The notes under the pieces were generated by a model. The model saw only the letters and a list, made by a program, of their open reading frames with translations. It did not search any database and was not told the DNA's origin. From Trichococcus shcherbakoviae (GTDB taxonomy: Bacteria; Bacillota; Bacilli; Lactobacillales; Aerococcaceae), in assembly GCF_963666195.1 (NCBI RefSeq), contig NZ_OY762653.1, positions 1,302,001 through 1,366,000 on the forward strand: a stretch of DNA of 64,000 nt, in the 5' to 3' direction. How positions within the stretch are numbered: position 1 is the first letter of the stretch; every line of letters starts with the position of its first letter. Positions 8,229 through 17,775 of the stretch are shown here, one piece after another. Both the position numbers and the translations under genes were made by a program.

Positions 8229-9941
8229 TTATTTTTCCTCAAATGGGTTGCGGTTGAAGAAGTCGGTTACGGCACCTTTCGATGCAGAGGATACGATGTG
8301 TGCGTATTTGCCCAGGACACCGCGCGACTTCAAAGGCGGCAACACCAGTTTTTCGCGTCGTTTAGCCAATTCTTCATCAGATACTTTCATCGTCAACTCA
8401 CGCGTATCCTGATCGATGATGACCGTATCATCCGTTTCCAATAACGCGATCGGTCCACCGTCTTGTGCCTCCGGTGCGATATGTCCCACCACGAAACCGT
8501 GGGAACCGCCGGAAAAACGACCATCGGTAATCAGACATACTTTGATGCCTTTTCCTGAAATGATGCTTGATAAGGAGAGCATTTCCGGCATTCCCGGTCC
8601 ACCCTTCGGCCCGACAAAGCGGACAACCACCACATCGCCGTCCACGATTTCTCCGTTCAGGGTCGCTTCGATGGCTGCTTCTTCGGTGTTGAACACCTTC
8701 GCAGGTCCTTCATGGCGTCGTTGCTTCAGTCCGGAAACTTTTACAACAGCGCCATCCGGGGCAAGATTGCCTTTCAGGACAATCAGCGGACCATCTTTGC
8801 GTTTCGGATTCTCAAGCGACATGATCACGTCCTGGCCTTCTGCCAAAGGTGCCACATTTTCAAGATTTTCCGCCAGTGTCTTTCCGGTTACGGTCAAACA
8901 ATCGCCGTGTAGCAAACCGTTGTCAAGCAGGTATTTTTGAACGGCAGGCACCCCGCCGACATTGTATAGATCTTGGAAGACATATTTTCCCGAAGGTTTC
9001 AGGTCAGCCAAATGCGGTACCCGTTTTTGGATTTCATTGAAGTCTTCGATCGCAAAGTCCACCTCAGCGGCATGGGCGATCGCCAACAGATGCAAAATGG
9101 CGTTCGTCGATCCGCCCAATGCCATCGTGATCACTACGGCATTTTCCAGAGCTTTGCGCGTGATGATGTCGCGCGGTCGGATATTTTTTTCGATCAAGCC
9201 GATGATGGCTTCGCCTGCTTCGAAAACATCCTTCAATTTATCACCGGTTGCTGCAGGATTTGACGATGATCCCGGCAAACTCAGCCCCATCGTTTCGATT
9301 GCCGATGCCATCGTGTTGGCTGTATACATCCCTCCGCAAGCCCCTGGTCCAGGACAGGCGTTGCATTCGATTGCCCGAACTTCTTCTTCCGTCATTTCAC
9401 CGTTGTTCCACTTTCCGATGGCTTCAAAAACGGATACGAGATCGATGTCGTTGCCATCTTCATCTTGCCCCGGTGCGATTGTACCCCCATAAACAAAAAT
9501 GGATGGAATGTTCGCATTTGCCATCGCGATGACCGAGCCCGGCATATTCTTGTCACAGCCACCGATGCTGATGAATGCGTCCAGATTCTGGCCGCCCACC
9601 GCAACTTCGATCGAATCGGCAATCAGATCGCGCGAAGGCAATGAATAGTTCATACCCGGCGTACCCATGGCGATACCATCTGAAACGGTCACTGTCGTAA
9701 ACTGGATCGGCCAACCGCGTTGCTTCTTGATGCCGTCTTTTGCGATTGCAGCCAAGTCGTTCAAATGTATATTACAAGGCGTGTTCTCAGCCCAAGTGCT
9801 GATTACCCCTACCATCGGCTTTTTAAAGTCTTCGTCATGCATGCCTGTCGCACGCAACATCGCACGGTTCGGCGATTTCACGACTCCATCATAAACGAAG
9901 CTGTTGATGCGTAAATCTTTTTTGTTCTTTTCGTTTTCCAT
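8229..9941 (-). CDS. ilvD: Dihydroxy-acid dehydratase IlvD
   Basis: IlvD removes water from 2,3-dihydroxy-isovalerate and 2,3-dihydroxy-3-methylvalerate, the third common step of valine/isoleucine synthesis, using an Fe-S cluster. The 570-residue product is full length. Conserved cysteine motifs are present: GGCDKNMPG and [14 protein letters not shown], as are PSRDLIADS and DGRFSGG. The ATG has a GGGAGG site. No other branched-chain genes are in the window, so ilvD stands apart from an ilv operon. No T-box or clear CodY site was found in the 150 bases upstream. Confidence 0.97.
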   Translation of the reverse strand: MENEKNKKDLRINSFVYDGVVKSPNRAMLRATGMHDEDFKKPMVGVISTWAENTPCNIHLNDLAAIAKDGIKKQRGWPIQFTTVTVSDGIAMGTPGMNYSLPSRDLIADSIEVAVGGQNLDAFISIGGCDKNMPGSVIAMANANIPSIFVYGGTIAPGQDEDGNDIDLVSVFEAIGKWNNGEMTEEEVRAIECNACPGPGACGGMYTANTMASAIETMGLSLPGSSSNPAATGDKLKDVFEAGEAIIGLIEKNIRPRDIITRKALENAVVITMALGGSTNAILHLLAIAHAAEVDFAIEDFNEIQKRVPHLADLKPSGKYVFQDLYNVGGVPAVQKYLLDNGLLHGDCLTVTGKTLAENLENVAPLAEGQDVIMSLENPKRKDGPLIVLKGNLAPDGAVVKVSGLKQRRHEGPAKVFNTEEAAIEATLNGEIVDGDVVVVRFVGPKGGPGMPEMLSLSSIISGKGIKVCLITDGRFSGGSHGFVVGHIAPEAQDGGPIALLETDDTVIIDQDTRELTMKVSDEELAKRREKLVLPPLKSRGVLGKYAHIVSSASKGAVTDFFNRNPFEEK

Positions 9942-10087
9942 TCCAAAATCCCTCCCGTATTTTCATGCACAAACACTTACTACTAATCAGATTTTAACAT
10001 TTCTGCCCACAAAAAACTATCAGGGGCCCTCCCTAAATCAGGACATGGCGGAAAACGCTCCATATTTACGCGGCAAAAGTTGCGTAC

Positions 10088-10837
10088 TCAATTAATGATT
10101 TCGCCTTTATTATCGGCCAATTTTTCTTGCCACCGACGAAGGTCCTCAGGCGTCTGTCGCAACCACTCCGTTGCTTCGCCGACAATCTTTAAAGGTGCTT
10201 GCGAACGGTAGGAACGGGTCAGATTCCCTGGAAATTTCTTGTCTGTAACATTTGGGTCATTTTCGAAATCCCCTGTCGGCTCCACAATATAAATCCGTTC
10301 CGATCCATCACCTTTCGCCAATGCGGCCGCAAGTCCCGCCCCACTGATCACAGCCGTGAAATAAATGTGGTTCATTTTAAGTCCGGATTTGTAATTCGAT
10401 TCTCCTTTTGCTGTCAGCAGCTCGCCGACCTGCAGATCTGCTCTTGTCCCATGAAAAAAAGGACCTGGATCAGAAGGCGTACCCTTATACGAATGCGATA
10501 ATGCAACATACTTTTTTGCCTTGTCCGGATCGGATAACGCCTCATAGCATTTCGCGATGTTCAAATACAACGATGGGAAAGCGCTCTTAACCGCCTCGTC
10601 ATTCACTTTTAGCGCAAACTGCAAAGAGGTTTCGAACCATTTTAATTTGTCTGATACATTTTTTTGATGCCGGGCCACATAATAAGCTGCAATGAATTTT
10701 TCAAAATCGGCTGTCGCTTCACTCCAGGCCTTAGAAAACAGCAGGCTTGCCTCTTCAGGTTTGCCGCTGTCTTCCATGCCCATCCCCTGAAGAAGCAGTT
10801 GAATGATTTTGTTGTTGGGATCGAATTGGTTATCCAT
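10088..10837 (-). CDS. arr: Rifampin ADP-ribosyltransferase (Arr) fused to a TPR-like N-terminus
   Basis: The C-terminal half (about residues 125-225) is an Arr domain, which inactivates rifamycins by transferring ADP-ribose from NAD+. Typical motifs are PFFHGT (127-131), IYFTA (158-162), IYIVEPTGDFENDPNVTDKK (182-201) and SYRS (209-212). Stand-alone Arr proteins are about 130-150 residues; this one has 249. Its first 120 residues are helical and resemble tetratricopeptide repeats (Tyr/Ala-rich helices ending CYEALSDPDKAKKYVALS). The ATG follows AGAGGTG. Actual rifampin resistance is an inference. Confidence 0.85.
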   Translation of the reverse strand: MDNQFDPNNKIIQLLLQGMGMEDSGKPEEASLLFSKAWSEATADFEKFIAAYYVARHQKNVSDKLKWFETSLQFALKVNDEAVKSAFPSLYLNIAKCYEALSDPDKAKKYVALSHSYKGTPSDPGPFFHGTRADLQVGELLTAKGESNYKSGLKMNHIYFTAVISGAGLAAALAKGDGSERIYIVEPTGDFENDPNVTDKKFPGNLTRSYRSQAPLKIVGEATEWLRQTPEDLRRWQEKLADNKGEIIN

Positions 10838-10969
10838 CTTATTTCACCTCTTAATTATTGAACCGCCAACTGAACTATAATGATACTCTGCTCCTCAAAA
10901 AGCCCCTGCTTTTTGCAGCACATAAATGTAGATTACAAAAGCTTTGAAAGTGAGAATGCTGACTCTTAC

Positions 10970-11689
10970 TCACTTTTTCTTCTCTCTTTTCATGGCCTCT
11001 TGCTTCATTGGCTTTGGCATTTTTTCAATAGCATACCTTAATGCAGTTCTAGGCATTGTGTCCCGCTTGCTTAATACATACTGGTATACCTCATCTTCAT
11101 ATTTGGTGCATAAAGACTTCAGCATCCAGCCATACCCTTTTTGCACTAAATCATCCTTATCCAACAATAAGCTGTCGGCAATTTCAAATATATCATCTTT
11201 AAATAAATCCTTTTTGGCTGGTATGATAAGCGATACAGCTGACGCCCGCCTAAGCCATCTATTTGGGGATCTCGTCCAATCTTTTAATTTTTCTATATAC
11301 AACGGATACATTTCCAAAAATGTTCCAACAGTGTGGTTACAGAAAGTATCACAAGTTGCCCAGTTGGTCACATATTCATTTACCCATTTTTCAAACAGAG
11401 GAAAATCATCTTCAGTGTACTGCTTTTTTATTGCATATGCCCAATTGCAGGCAATGAAAGCTTCCTCCATCATTCCGGAAATCCACAGTTGTTCGCATAA
11501 ACCAAATATTTCTTTTTTGGAAAGCTTCTTGATGCTTTTAAATGCCTCTTTGGAAATTTTCGAGACTGTCATCGTTTTTACGCCATAGAACCTTACTTCT
11601 TCTTTAAAAAATCTTTTGCCACTTTCCTTTGTCGTTTCGTCTGAATTGTTGATTAGTTCCTGCCTTACCTGTTCGATTATGTTAGACAT
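10970..11689 (-). CDS. DNA alkylation repair glycosylase, AlkD-like HEAT-repeat protein
   Basis: A 239-residue all-helical protein of the DNA alkylation repair (AlkD) family. In B. cereus AlkD, which excises bulky or cationic 3- and 7-alkylpurines without base flipping, the key residues are Trp109, Asp113 and Arg148. Here Trp110, Asp114 (NWATCDTF) and Arg148 (NRWLRRAS) fall at matching positions, so activity is expected. The ATG at 11689 with GAGGGGGTGG upstream is preferred to the longer open frame starting at 11719. It stands alone, next to the IS-rich region. Confidence 0.85.
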   Translation of the reverse strand: MSNIIEQVRQELINNSDETTKESGKRFFKEEVRFYGVKTMTVSKISKEAFKSIKKLSKKEIFGLCEQLWISGMMEEAFIACNWAYAIKKQYTEDDFPLFEKWVNEYVTNWATCDTFCNHTVGTFLEMYPLYIEKLKDWTRSPNRWLRRASAVSLIIPAKKDLFKDDIFEIADSLLLDKDDLVQKGYGWMLKSLCTKYEDEVYQYVLSKRDTMPRTALRYAIEKMPKPMKQEAMKREKKK

Positions 11690-11849
11690 AGCCCACCACC
11701 CCCTCAAACTTTTACCCAATCTTTTTTATCAGTACGTTGAAGTAAGTTCATTTCGCTTCATTATCTCAACACCGGTGAATTTAATCAACTTGTTGTGATT
11801 TTGCCAAAAAGAATAGCCCAATGGTACATGGACATGACCACATTTTTGT

Positions 11850-11901
11850 GAAAGCGCTTTATAAATATCGAAAATTTATGTTATAATTAAAATTATTATA
11901 G
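11850..11901 (+). promoter_or_regulatory. Promoter-like palindromic repeat, copy 1
   Basis: The core at 11875-11901 contains TGTTATAAT (an extended -10) merged with the palindrome ATAATT-AA-AATTAT. A cre-like GAAAGCGCTTTATAAA precedes it at 11850-11864. The same block recurs at 13717-13766 and 24704-24745. Copy 1 abuts the end of the IS1380 remnant. Confidence 0.6.
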
Positions 11902-11902
11902 C

Positions 11903-12780
11903 TACCTGAATAATTAATAACTATACAAAAAATGATCCATTGTTGAAAATTTTAATGAAATCAGTACTTTTTTTACGTTTCACATTCCATCTGCTTTAGA
12001 AATCTTAAGTGCTTAGTTTAAGCATGGCCATTCAGCCAAATTTGGACGCAATCAATCCTTGAAAAGAAATCCGATTTTAAATTCGGGCCATTTCATTTGC
12101 CAGTAGAGTTGCTGGATATTTCCAAGGACTTTATAAAACAGTTCTAGATGGACATTATAAGAGCTGAGTTTCAGCAGTAGTCTAAGTCCTGTTCGAATTA
12201 GTTTGTCTGCGACCTTAAAGAGGTGCAATCGGATTGTGTCCACCTGTATGTTGGGCAATCTGCTTGTAAAACAAAGTGTATGCATAAAGATAACCATCTT
12301 GTAAGCAACAGGCAACCCATCATGCGGGCGCGGATTTCTAAAAATGAGAAGCTATCGGTCTTATCCAAATAGAAGCCATTCTTCGCCTCTATGATGAAAT
12401 TTTCCATTGGGCCGCATTTGCAGTAAGTCCGAAAGACTGTTTTCGCAGAGATATTATTTGAGTAGTTGATGATGATGTATTCATGTCGGATTAGAAACTC
12501 ATTTGCTTCGCGTGTCAATTTGATTCAAACACGGCGTTTTTTTCTTGGTAGGATGTTGAAGAATAAACGTCTTCTTTTTTATCCCAAGGATGGTTGTCGT
12601 CAATCTGAATAAAGCTCTCCGCCAGTTTCGAAAGATTGCGGTTTGCTTTTAAACGGATCACAAAGAAACTATCATAAGCTTCGCAGAGATTGTAAAGTTC
12701 CGGAGTAGCGAACCCGCTATCTCCGCGGACGAGAATACTGCTCACAGGAACCACTTGGTTATAATGATAGAGAACAATAG
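11903..12780 (-). pseudogene. IS1380-family transposase remnant
   Basis: Three minus-strand reading frames in succession (12780 to about 12515, then to about 12300, then to about 12052) carry IS1380-type DDE transposase sequence: VPVSSILVRGDSGFATPELY with the catalytic Asp, then EYIIINYS and RTYCKCGPMENFIIEAKNGF with the late catalytic Glu, then LLLKLSSYNVHLELFYKVL. At least two frameshifts and loss of the N-terminal third make it non-functional. The 3' end of the element, with CTGAATAATTAATAAC, lies near 11905. Confidence 0.8.
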
Positions 12781-12798
12781 GAGAAAGGAGCAAGACAC

Positions 12799-13395
12799 AT
12801 GGCAAAGAAGAGATTATTTGACGAGCAAGGCAACGAGGTGAAGTGGGCAAAGCTGAAGAAACCCTTTTACAAGAAGGTATGGTTCTGGGTCATCCTGTTT
12901 CTTTTGTATACCTTAAGCACCATGGGAGGCGAGGATGAGGCCACTCCGGAAACTGCGAACCCGGCCGTAGCTACGGAGCAAGTAGTTTCCAAGCCAGCCG
13001 AGGCTGCCGAATCCATAGAATCCGTAGAATCGACCAAACCGGTTGAGGCGGCCGCTCCGGCCATCGCTACCCTGACGCCCGACGAGCAATACCAGGCTAT
13101 CTTGGATGAGTACACGGTCCTGATGCAGGAAGCCGCGCTCCGCTTGACAGAGGAGTACAACGCGGAATACCCTTCCAACACGGGTGGGCTGGAAGGGTTG
13201 GCCCAACTGTCGAACGATAAGATTGGTGAACTGGCGAAAATTTCAAATGATGGAGTCGGCGAGATGGCCAACGTTTACTTCAAGAGTGGCTCCGGCGTCT
13301 ACGAGGAATACGAAGTATGGGCAGGGAAACTGATGGACATCTACATGACCGAAGCCACGCTGATAACCGATGCGTATATGCTGTCGGCACAATAA
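12799..13395 (+). CDS. Membrane-anchored protein of unknown function
   Basis: 198 residues. The N-terminus is basic and cytoplasmic (residues 1-26), followed by one membrane segment (about 27-42, VWFWVILFLLYTL). Next comes an Ala/Glu/Pro-rich linker of about 60 residues (ATPETANPAVATEQVV and similar) and a helical C-terminal domain (about 95-198) rich in Ala, Glu and Tyr. It therefore looks like a single-pass protein with an extracellular helical domain on a flexible stalk. It has a strong ribosome binding site (GGAGAAAGGAGC). Its likely -10 box, TATAAT at 12760-12765, lies inside the IS1380 remnant. No family is recognised. Confidence 0.75.
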   Translation: MAKKRLFDEQGNEVKWAKLKKPFYKKVWFWVILFLLYTLSTMGGEDEATPETANPAVATEQVVSKPAEAAESIESVESTKPVEAAAPAIATLTPDEQYQAILDEYTVLMQEAALRLTEEYNAEYPSNTGGLEGLAQLSNDKIGELAKISNDGVGEMANVYFKSGSGVYEEYEVWAGKLMDIYMTEATLITDAYMLSAQ

Positions 13396-13414
13396 TGGAA
13401 TAAAAGGAGACATG

Positions 13415-13467
13415 AAAAAAACAAGCTATCAAAATGCATGGTGCGTTTGAATAGCTTGTTTTTTTTC
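13415..13467 (+). terminator. Terminator after the membrane-anchored protein
   Basis: AAAAAACAAGCTAT (13415-13428) pairs with ATAGCTTGTTTTTT (13451-13464), followed by a T run. Confidence 0.85.
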
Positions 13468-13622
13468 GTTATAATCTTCTCTATATTAGATGACTCCATC
13501 AAAGTACAATTCAATAATAAAATCTTCCTATGGGACACACTTTCGTTAGCATAAACAAATTCCAAAAAAGCATCTTCGGGAGATGACCATAATCCCAATT
13601 TCATCACAAACGCCCCCTTTTC

Positions 13623-13649
13623 ACTTTTATTACTTTTATTACTTTTATT
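13623..13649. repeat. 9-bp tandem repeat, three copies
   Basis: ACTTTTATT three times in a row. On the minus strand it is followed by GAAAAGGGGGCG and a possible GTG start at 13607, but the downstream frame runs into the opposite gene and its terminator. Confidence 0.7.
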
Positions 13650-13716
13650 ATACTGCGAAAAGGATTCAAGTACTCTCCACCAAATTTGCGTAAGAGCCAA
13701 TTCTACTTGATGCTGA

Positions 13717-13766
13717 TAGCGCTTTATAAACAACCGGAAGTTTATGTTATAATTAAAATTATTATA
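13717..13766 (+). promoter_or_regulatory. Promoter-like palindromic repeat, copy 2
   Basis: Same block as at 11850: AGCGCTTTATAAA upstream, then at 13741-13766 TTTATG, an extended -10 TGTTATAAT and the ATAATT-AA-AATTAT palindrome. The IS630 element begins immediately after it, at a TA-rich site, so anything this promoter once read is now separated from it. Confidence 0.6.
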
Positions 13767-13770
13767 TATA

Positions 13771-14900
13771 GGTTGAATTAAATACTTTACATCCGCACGC
13801 ACAGTCGGTCAATCACCTCAAGGGGACGCTCGTTTACATCGGCTAAGAAACCGCGGACCGCCTGTTTGATTTTCTGGACGTGGTCAAAAAAACATTGTTG
13901 ATGACCGATTCCTTGAGCCACTTCCATACGCCTTCCATTAGGTTCAACTGAGGGCTGTAGGGAGGGAGGAAGATGAGTGCCAAGCTGATCCAGCGTTTTC
14001 TTTAAGAAAAGGCTGGATCAGCTTGGCGTGGTGGATACGGGCATTATCCAATACCATCACGATTTTTCCGGTGGGGTATTCCCGCAACGTCCGCTCCAAA
14101 AAACGGAGGAAGGCCGCTGCGTCGTATGCCCCTTCTTCCGTACAAATGATCCGACCGGTTTCATAATCCAAGGTGCCGATCAATTTCACCCCTTTGTGTT
14201 GTCCGTAAGTGGGGATTTTCCGCTGGTGGCCGCGGAGAAACCAGGTGCAGCCAATGGCTTGGTAATCCCGGATCATGGTTTCGTCCTCGAATAGGAGGTG
14301 GTCAATATCGCTATTCAGCAATTTTTTTTTAGGCTCGGGAAGGTTTCTTCCAAAAATACCTGTTGTTTCTTGGAATCCGCTTTTTTGAGGGTATACGTCG
14401 GACGGGTCCAGCTTAGTCCTAGCCGGTGAAGGAGGTCCGCCACGCCTTTTTGCGTATATCCATAACTCCATTCCCGGAGAATCAGGTCACACACAATCGC
14501 CAATGTCCAATTGGCACGGGATTTGAAACCTACTTCCTCCGGAGTGTGGTAGGCGACGATTTGGACCAGTCCCGCTTCCTGTTCATCTGTCAGCCGTGAA
14601 GGTCGTCCGCTTTGTTTTTTGGAGACTAAACCTTGGATTCCATTATGGCAGTAATTTTTCACATAGTGGCTGACAGTATGCTCGTCGCGGCCGATGGTGT
14701 GCCCGGCTTCTTTCCGGGTGTGGCCTTCAAGAACCAACTTGACTGCCAGGAAACGCTCGTACAACCGGCGGTTGTCTGTCGTATTCATCGCTTTTTCCAA
14801 TTCACGGATTTGGCGTTCTGTTTCCATGTTCCCCACTCCTCAAGTGTTTTCTTTAGTATACGCCTATAGGAGGAAAAACGAATACAATTTAACTCAATTT
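13771..14900 (-). mobile_element. Decayed IS630-family insertion sequence
   Basis: The ends are inverted copies. The left reads GGTTGAATTAAAT from 13771; the right, on the opposite strand, reads AATTGAGTTAAAT inward from 14900. Both are bordered by TATATA, fitting the TA target of IS630/Tc1-type elements. The element separates promoter-like repeat copy 2 from a truncated TetR gene. Confidence 0.75.
13806..14836 (-). pseudogene. IS630-family transposase, frameshifted
   Basis: ORF A (14315-14836, 173 residues) holds the helix-turn-helix region. ORF B (from about 14330 down to 13944) holds the DDE domain: LLFEDETMIRDYQ, then GTLDYETGRI, then IVMVLDNARIHHAK. The two overlap at a run of nine A residues (minus strand, at 14322-14330), a normal slippery site for -1 frameshifting in this family. 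Further down two extra shifts break the frame: one near 13990 just before LALIFLPPYSPQLN, and one at a T run near 13896. The C-terminal Glu region is therefore out of frame and the copy is probably dead. Confidence 0.8.
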
Positions 14901-14905
14901 ATATA

Positions 14906-15039
14906 TTGGGTGTCCCCGCGCTTTTCGCTATATCTTCTGTAGATGCTTTTTTGTATTCAAATCTTGCAAAATATTCAATGCCTGCATTAATTATATCCAT
15001 CTGCTTTTGTGATTCTAACTGATAAAATTTATTATTCAT
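14906..15039 (-). pseudogene. N-terminal fragment of a TetR-family regulator cut by IS630
   Basis: From an ATG at 15039 with GGGAGGAAG upstream, the minus strand encodes about 44 residues: MNNKFYQLESQK, then DIINAGIEYFARFEYKKAS, then TEDIAKSAGT. This is the start of a TetR helix-turn-helix, with AGIEYF and TEDIAK positions as in the family. The frame is lost exactly at the IS630 border (14905). The rest of the gene is not seen on the other side of the element. Confidence 0.75.
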
Positions 15040-15144
15040 ACTTCCTCCCATTGACCAAATCGGTTAGTCTATTAATATAAGTATAGATCGTTGACTATTT
15101 TTTTCAAGGTAGCCCGAAATATAAAAAAAGCAGAAATCAGATAG

Positions 15145-15699
15145 ATGGTGGAACAGGCGAGGGAAAGGGCGATTGAAGAAGGCCTAGAGGAGAAAGTCGC
15201 GTTTCAAATAGCGGATGCGCTGGAACTGCCCTTTGAAGAATCCACTTTCGATGCTGTAATTGGGGAATCCGTACTGGCCTTCATTGAGGATAAGTCACGT
15301 GCCTTAAGTGAGCTAGTGCGGGTGACGAAATCGCAGGGCTATGTCGGATTCAATGAATGCTCTTGGATCAAGACGCCCCCGTCTAGTTTGGCCAAGTATA
15401 TCTTCGACGTGTTGGGAGCTGTTTTCTTGACTCCGGATGAATGGCATGGCATATGGAAAAGAACGGGGTTGAAAGAAGTTACAATGAAGAGCTATAAGGT
15501 GCGGGCTTTGGAACAGTGGGGCTACGAATTCAGGGGGCTGGAACTCAGGGAGTATTTTGGTGCCTGGTACAGATTTGTGAGATTGCTGTTCACAAGCCCG
15601 GAGTGCAGGCGATGGGCCAGGAAGACACTTAGTATGCCCCGCAATATTTTCGCTGCATTTAAATATTTTGGTTATGGAATTTATGTCGGAAAGAAGTAA
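15145..15699 (+). pseudogene. Class I SAM methyltransferase lacking its N-terminus
   Basis: 184 codons that begin in the middle of a methyltransferase fold. MVEQARERA is the strand/helix that normally follows motif I and the acidic residue, and IADALELPFEESTFDAV is motif II/III. The glycine-rich SAM motif I is missing, and a stop codon lies directly before the ATG. The C-terminal part (about 80-184) is intact, with aromatic and basic residues. Without motif I it should not bind SAM normally. It lies beside the cut TetR gene, so a former regulator/methyltransferase pair has decayed. Confidence 0.7.
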
Positions 15700-15786
15700 A
15701 TGGCCAACGTAGAAGACCCAAATATCTAGGTGAACAATTATTTCGTGTTCACGGTTGTTCTGTTAGAAAAAAATAAAGTGAAAATT

Positions 15787-15830
15787 CCTAGAGAATGTAC
15801 GGACACATTACATTTTCTAGGGCCTTTTTT
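15787..15830 (+). terminator. Terminator after the methyltransferase remnant
   Basis: CCTAGAGAATGT pairs with ACATTTTCTAGG (one mismatch), followed by a T7 run. Confidence 0.8.
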
Positions 15831-15832
15831 TA

Positions 15833-16262
15833 TGTTCTCGGAGTAGCGCCACCCCGCTCTTGTTCCTTCCGACGTGAGTAGTTGACCAATTATCATAAAA
15901 GCACTCTTTTTTATTGTTTCTATATTAGCAAAATATATTTAAAACTATCTATTTATCCCTGAATAGTTCATACCAATACAAAAATGATCTGTTACTCAAA
16001 ACTTTACCGAAATTTGTATTTTTTATGACTACTGCTATAAATCGATGACTGGGATAACAATCATTAAATAGCCAAGAGGCTGGGACAAACGTCCCAGCCT
16101 CTCTGATATATACGAATGTTTGCTTCGCAGGCGTGCTCCAAAAGGCAGCCCCGAACCACTTCACGAATAATGCTCTGAATACTCAAAATATCTCTGCATT
16201 CATTTAATCTCATACTTAATAACTTGATTTTATTTTCATAATTATGTACATGACCAGTCTTT
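15833..16262. repeat. Gene-free stretch with a second IS1380 end fragment
   Basis: Positions 15955-16035 resemble 11903-11990 (shared GAATAGTTCATA/GAATAATTAATA, CAAAAATGATC and TTTGTATTTTTT-like blocks) and look like another relic of an IS1380 3' end. The remainder, up to the ABC permease stop at 16263, holds a terminator at 16072-16103 and no supportable gene. Confidence 0.5.
16072..16103 (-). terminator. Hairpin terminator downstream of the ABC operon
   Basis: Perfect 12-bp stem AGAGGCTGGGAC (16075-16086) with GTCCCAGCCTCT (16091-16102) and an AAAC loop. It lacks a long T run on the minus strand but is the first strong hairpin after the operon. Confidence 0.6.
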
Positions 16263-17774
16263 CTATAGTGGCAAATCTTTCTTGGTAAAAATGACATTAG
16301 AGGCTGCATACAAGACGAAGGTAATGCCTCCTAAAGCCACCAATCCCCAACCAAAATCTCCACCTGTTAGAATTGCTTCAGTATCAAATAGAGTCGTTAT
16401 AGTCAGATACTCGAGATTTTCTGATGTATCCATCAATTGTTGTACCATGGTAATAATAAAGAATGTAAATGGAATTCCGCCACCAATAGCTAAAGCTAAA
16501 CCTGTACGGTTGAATAGCGTTGATGCAAAAAAGGAAATCGAACTAAGAGCCAATATCAACAACAAAAGTCCGACACTTAACCAAATATACGCTTCAGCAT
16601 CAAATTCCAACGCTTCATCGACCGCTTTGGCAGAGCTGACCATGCCATTATTAGCCATTGTAATGATTTGTTGCTCGGTTAAATCCGTTGCTACCATCGC
16701 CGCTTCTAGTGCCACTGGATCTTTAATCAAGGCAATCTTATCCGCAACTTGATCAGTCTCCATATTCAAAGCTTTCGCTGAAGACTCAATCACTAATTGC
16801 ATTAAGATATCGGCATTATCTTCGGATACCATGACAGTCGGTTGTGTAGCCGGTTGTGCAGTCGCTTCTGTACCCTCTTCATTTGGTGTTTTTTCCTCTT
16901 TAACGGCGACTTCAGTTTCCTGTTCAAGTGAAACTATTTCATTATTGATAAATTGTTGGTATTCATTCACTGACAAGCCTGTTACTTTTGCGCCAGTAAC
17001 AAGGGCATCGTTACTTAACAGAAGCATGGTGGGGTCGGCGGCCAATTCCTCCGCAGTGATTTCAATATCTTCGTCTTCCATGTCTTCATCATCTTTGTAG
17101 ATATCCCAGCGTTCATCGGTGATGACTGCTGCGGCTTCCTCATAGGAGCGGTCATTGATGACACTCTCAAGATAGATCGTATAGGCTTCGGTATCCATAT
17201 TTCTGACTGCAGCTGCTTCCCGCATGGCATGATCGTTTTCCAAAATTAGATACATACGCTCGGATATATAGCCCTCATCTTGATTCAATGCCTCAGCGGC
17301 TGCCCGCACATCATCGGTAATGGTATAGCCGGTGACGTTTTGATACTTAAGTTGGGCTGCAACCAGACCGGTGGATCCAATGATTCCATACATCAAAACA
17401 ATGGAAAGGACCAAAAAGATCGATTTAGTAAAAATAACACTGGACCGTTTAATCGGAGTGGATAAGGTATAGGCCATTGAGCCAGAATCCACTTCATTAA
17501 CCACCAGGTTGTTTGCGGTGAACACGACGTAGACAATTCCCAGGATAACGGCAATCAGTTTATAGAAGTTTTCCAGACTTCCCAATAAGCTTGTCATCGT
17601 TGATAAGATATTAGAAAATCTTGTCCCTTCAGCAGCAGATGCGATTGCCGCAAAGCCTTCTGCATCAAAAGTTACCGTAAAGGCCGATAGGATCATCGCT
17701 GCAACGAAAGTAATAATAACCCAGAGCTTCCAATTGGCTTGAATACTTTGCTTAAAAATTGGTTTTGAGAACAT
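16263..17774 (-). CDS. ABC-2 type exporter permease subunit
   Basis: 503 residues. Predicted order: a membrane helix near residue 20-40 (LWVIITFVAAMILSAF), two helices around 75-145, a long hydrophilic Asp/Glu/Ala/Thr-rich insertion (about 150-385) with acidic runs such as KDDEDMEDEDIE, then three or four C-terminal helices. The large insert is unusual for a single ABC-2 permease and is probably extracellular. The ATG at 17774 (MFSKPIF) has GGGGG upstream and lies next to the stop of the preceding ATPase gene, giving translational coupling. It is the last gene of a three-gene operon regulated by the divergent TetR. Confidence 0.85.
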   Translation of the reverse strand: MFSKPIFKQSIQANWKLWVIITFVAAMILSAFTVTFDAEGFAAIASAAEGTRFSNILSTMTSLLGSLENFYKLIAVILGIVYVVFTANNLVVNEVDSGSMAYTLSTPIKRSSVIFTKSIFLVLSIVLMYGIIGSTGLVAAQLKYQNVTGYTITDDVRAAAEALNQDEGYISERMYLILENDHAMREAAAVRNMDTEAYTIYLESVINDRSYEEAAAVITDERWDIYKDDEDMEDEDIEITAEELAADPTMLLLSNDALVTGAKVTGLSVNEYQQFINNEIVSLEQETEVAVKEEKTPNEEGTEATAQPATQPTVMVSEDNADILMQLVIESSAKALNMETDQVADKIALIKDPVALEAAMVATDLTEQQIITMANNGMVSSAKAVDEALEFDAEAYIWLSVGLLLLILALSSISFFASTLFNRTGLALAIGGGIPFTFFIITMVQQLMDTSENLEYLTITTLFDTEAILTGGDFGWGLVALGGITFVLYAASNVIFTKKDLPL

Positions 17775-17775
17775 G

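Noticed and set aside
9942-10087. T-box or CodY site before ilvD
   Set aside because: No T-box consensus (GGGTGG..ACCGCG) or clear AATTTTCWGAAAATT match was found.
13341-13802. 153-codon minus-strand open frame
   Set aside because: It spans a terminator, the 9-bp tandem repeat and the promoter-like repeat, and overlaps the opposite gene. A shorter version from GTG 13607 has a ribosome binding site, but the frame runs into the terminator and gene on the other strand.
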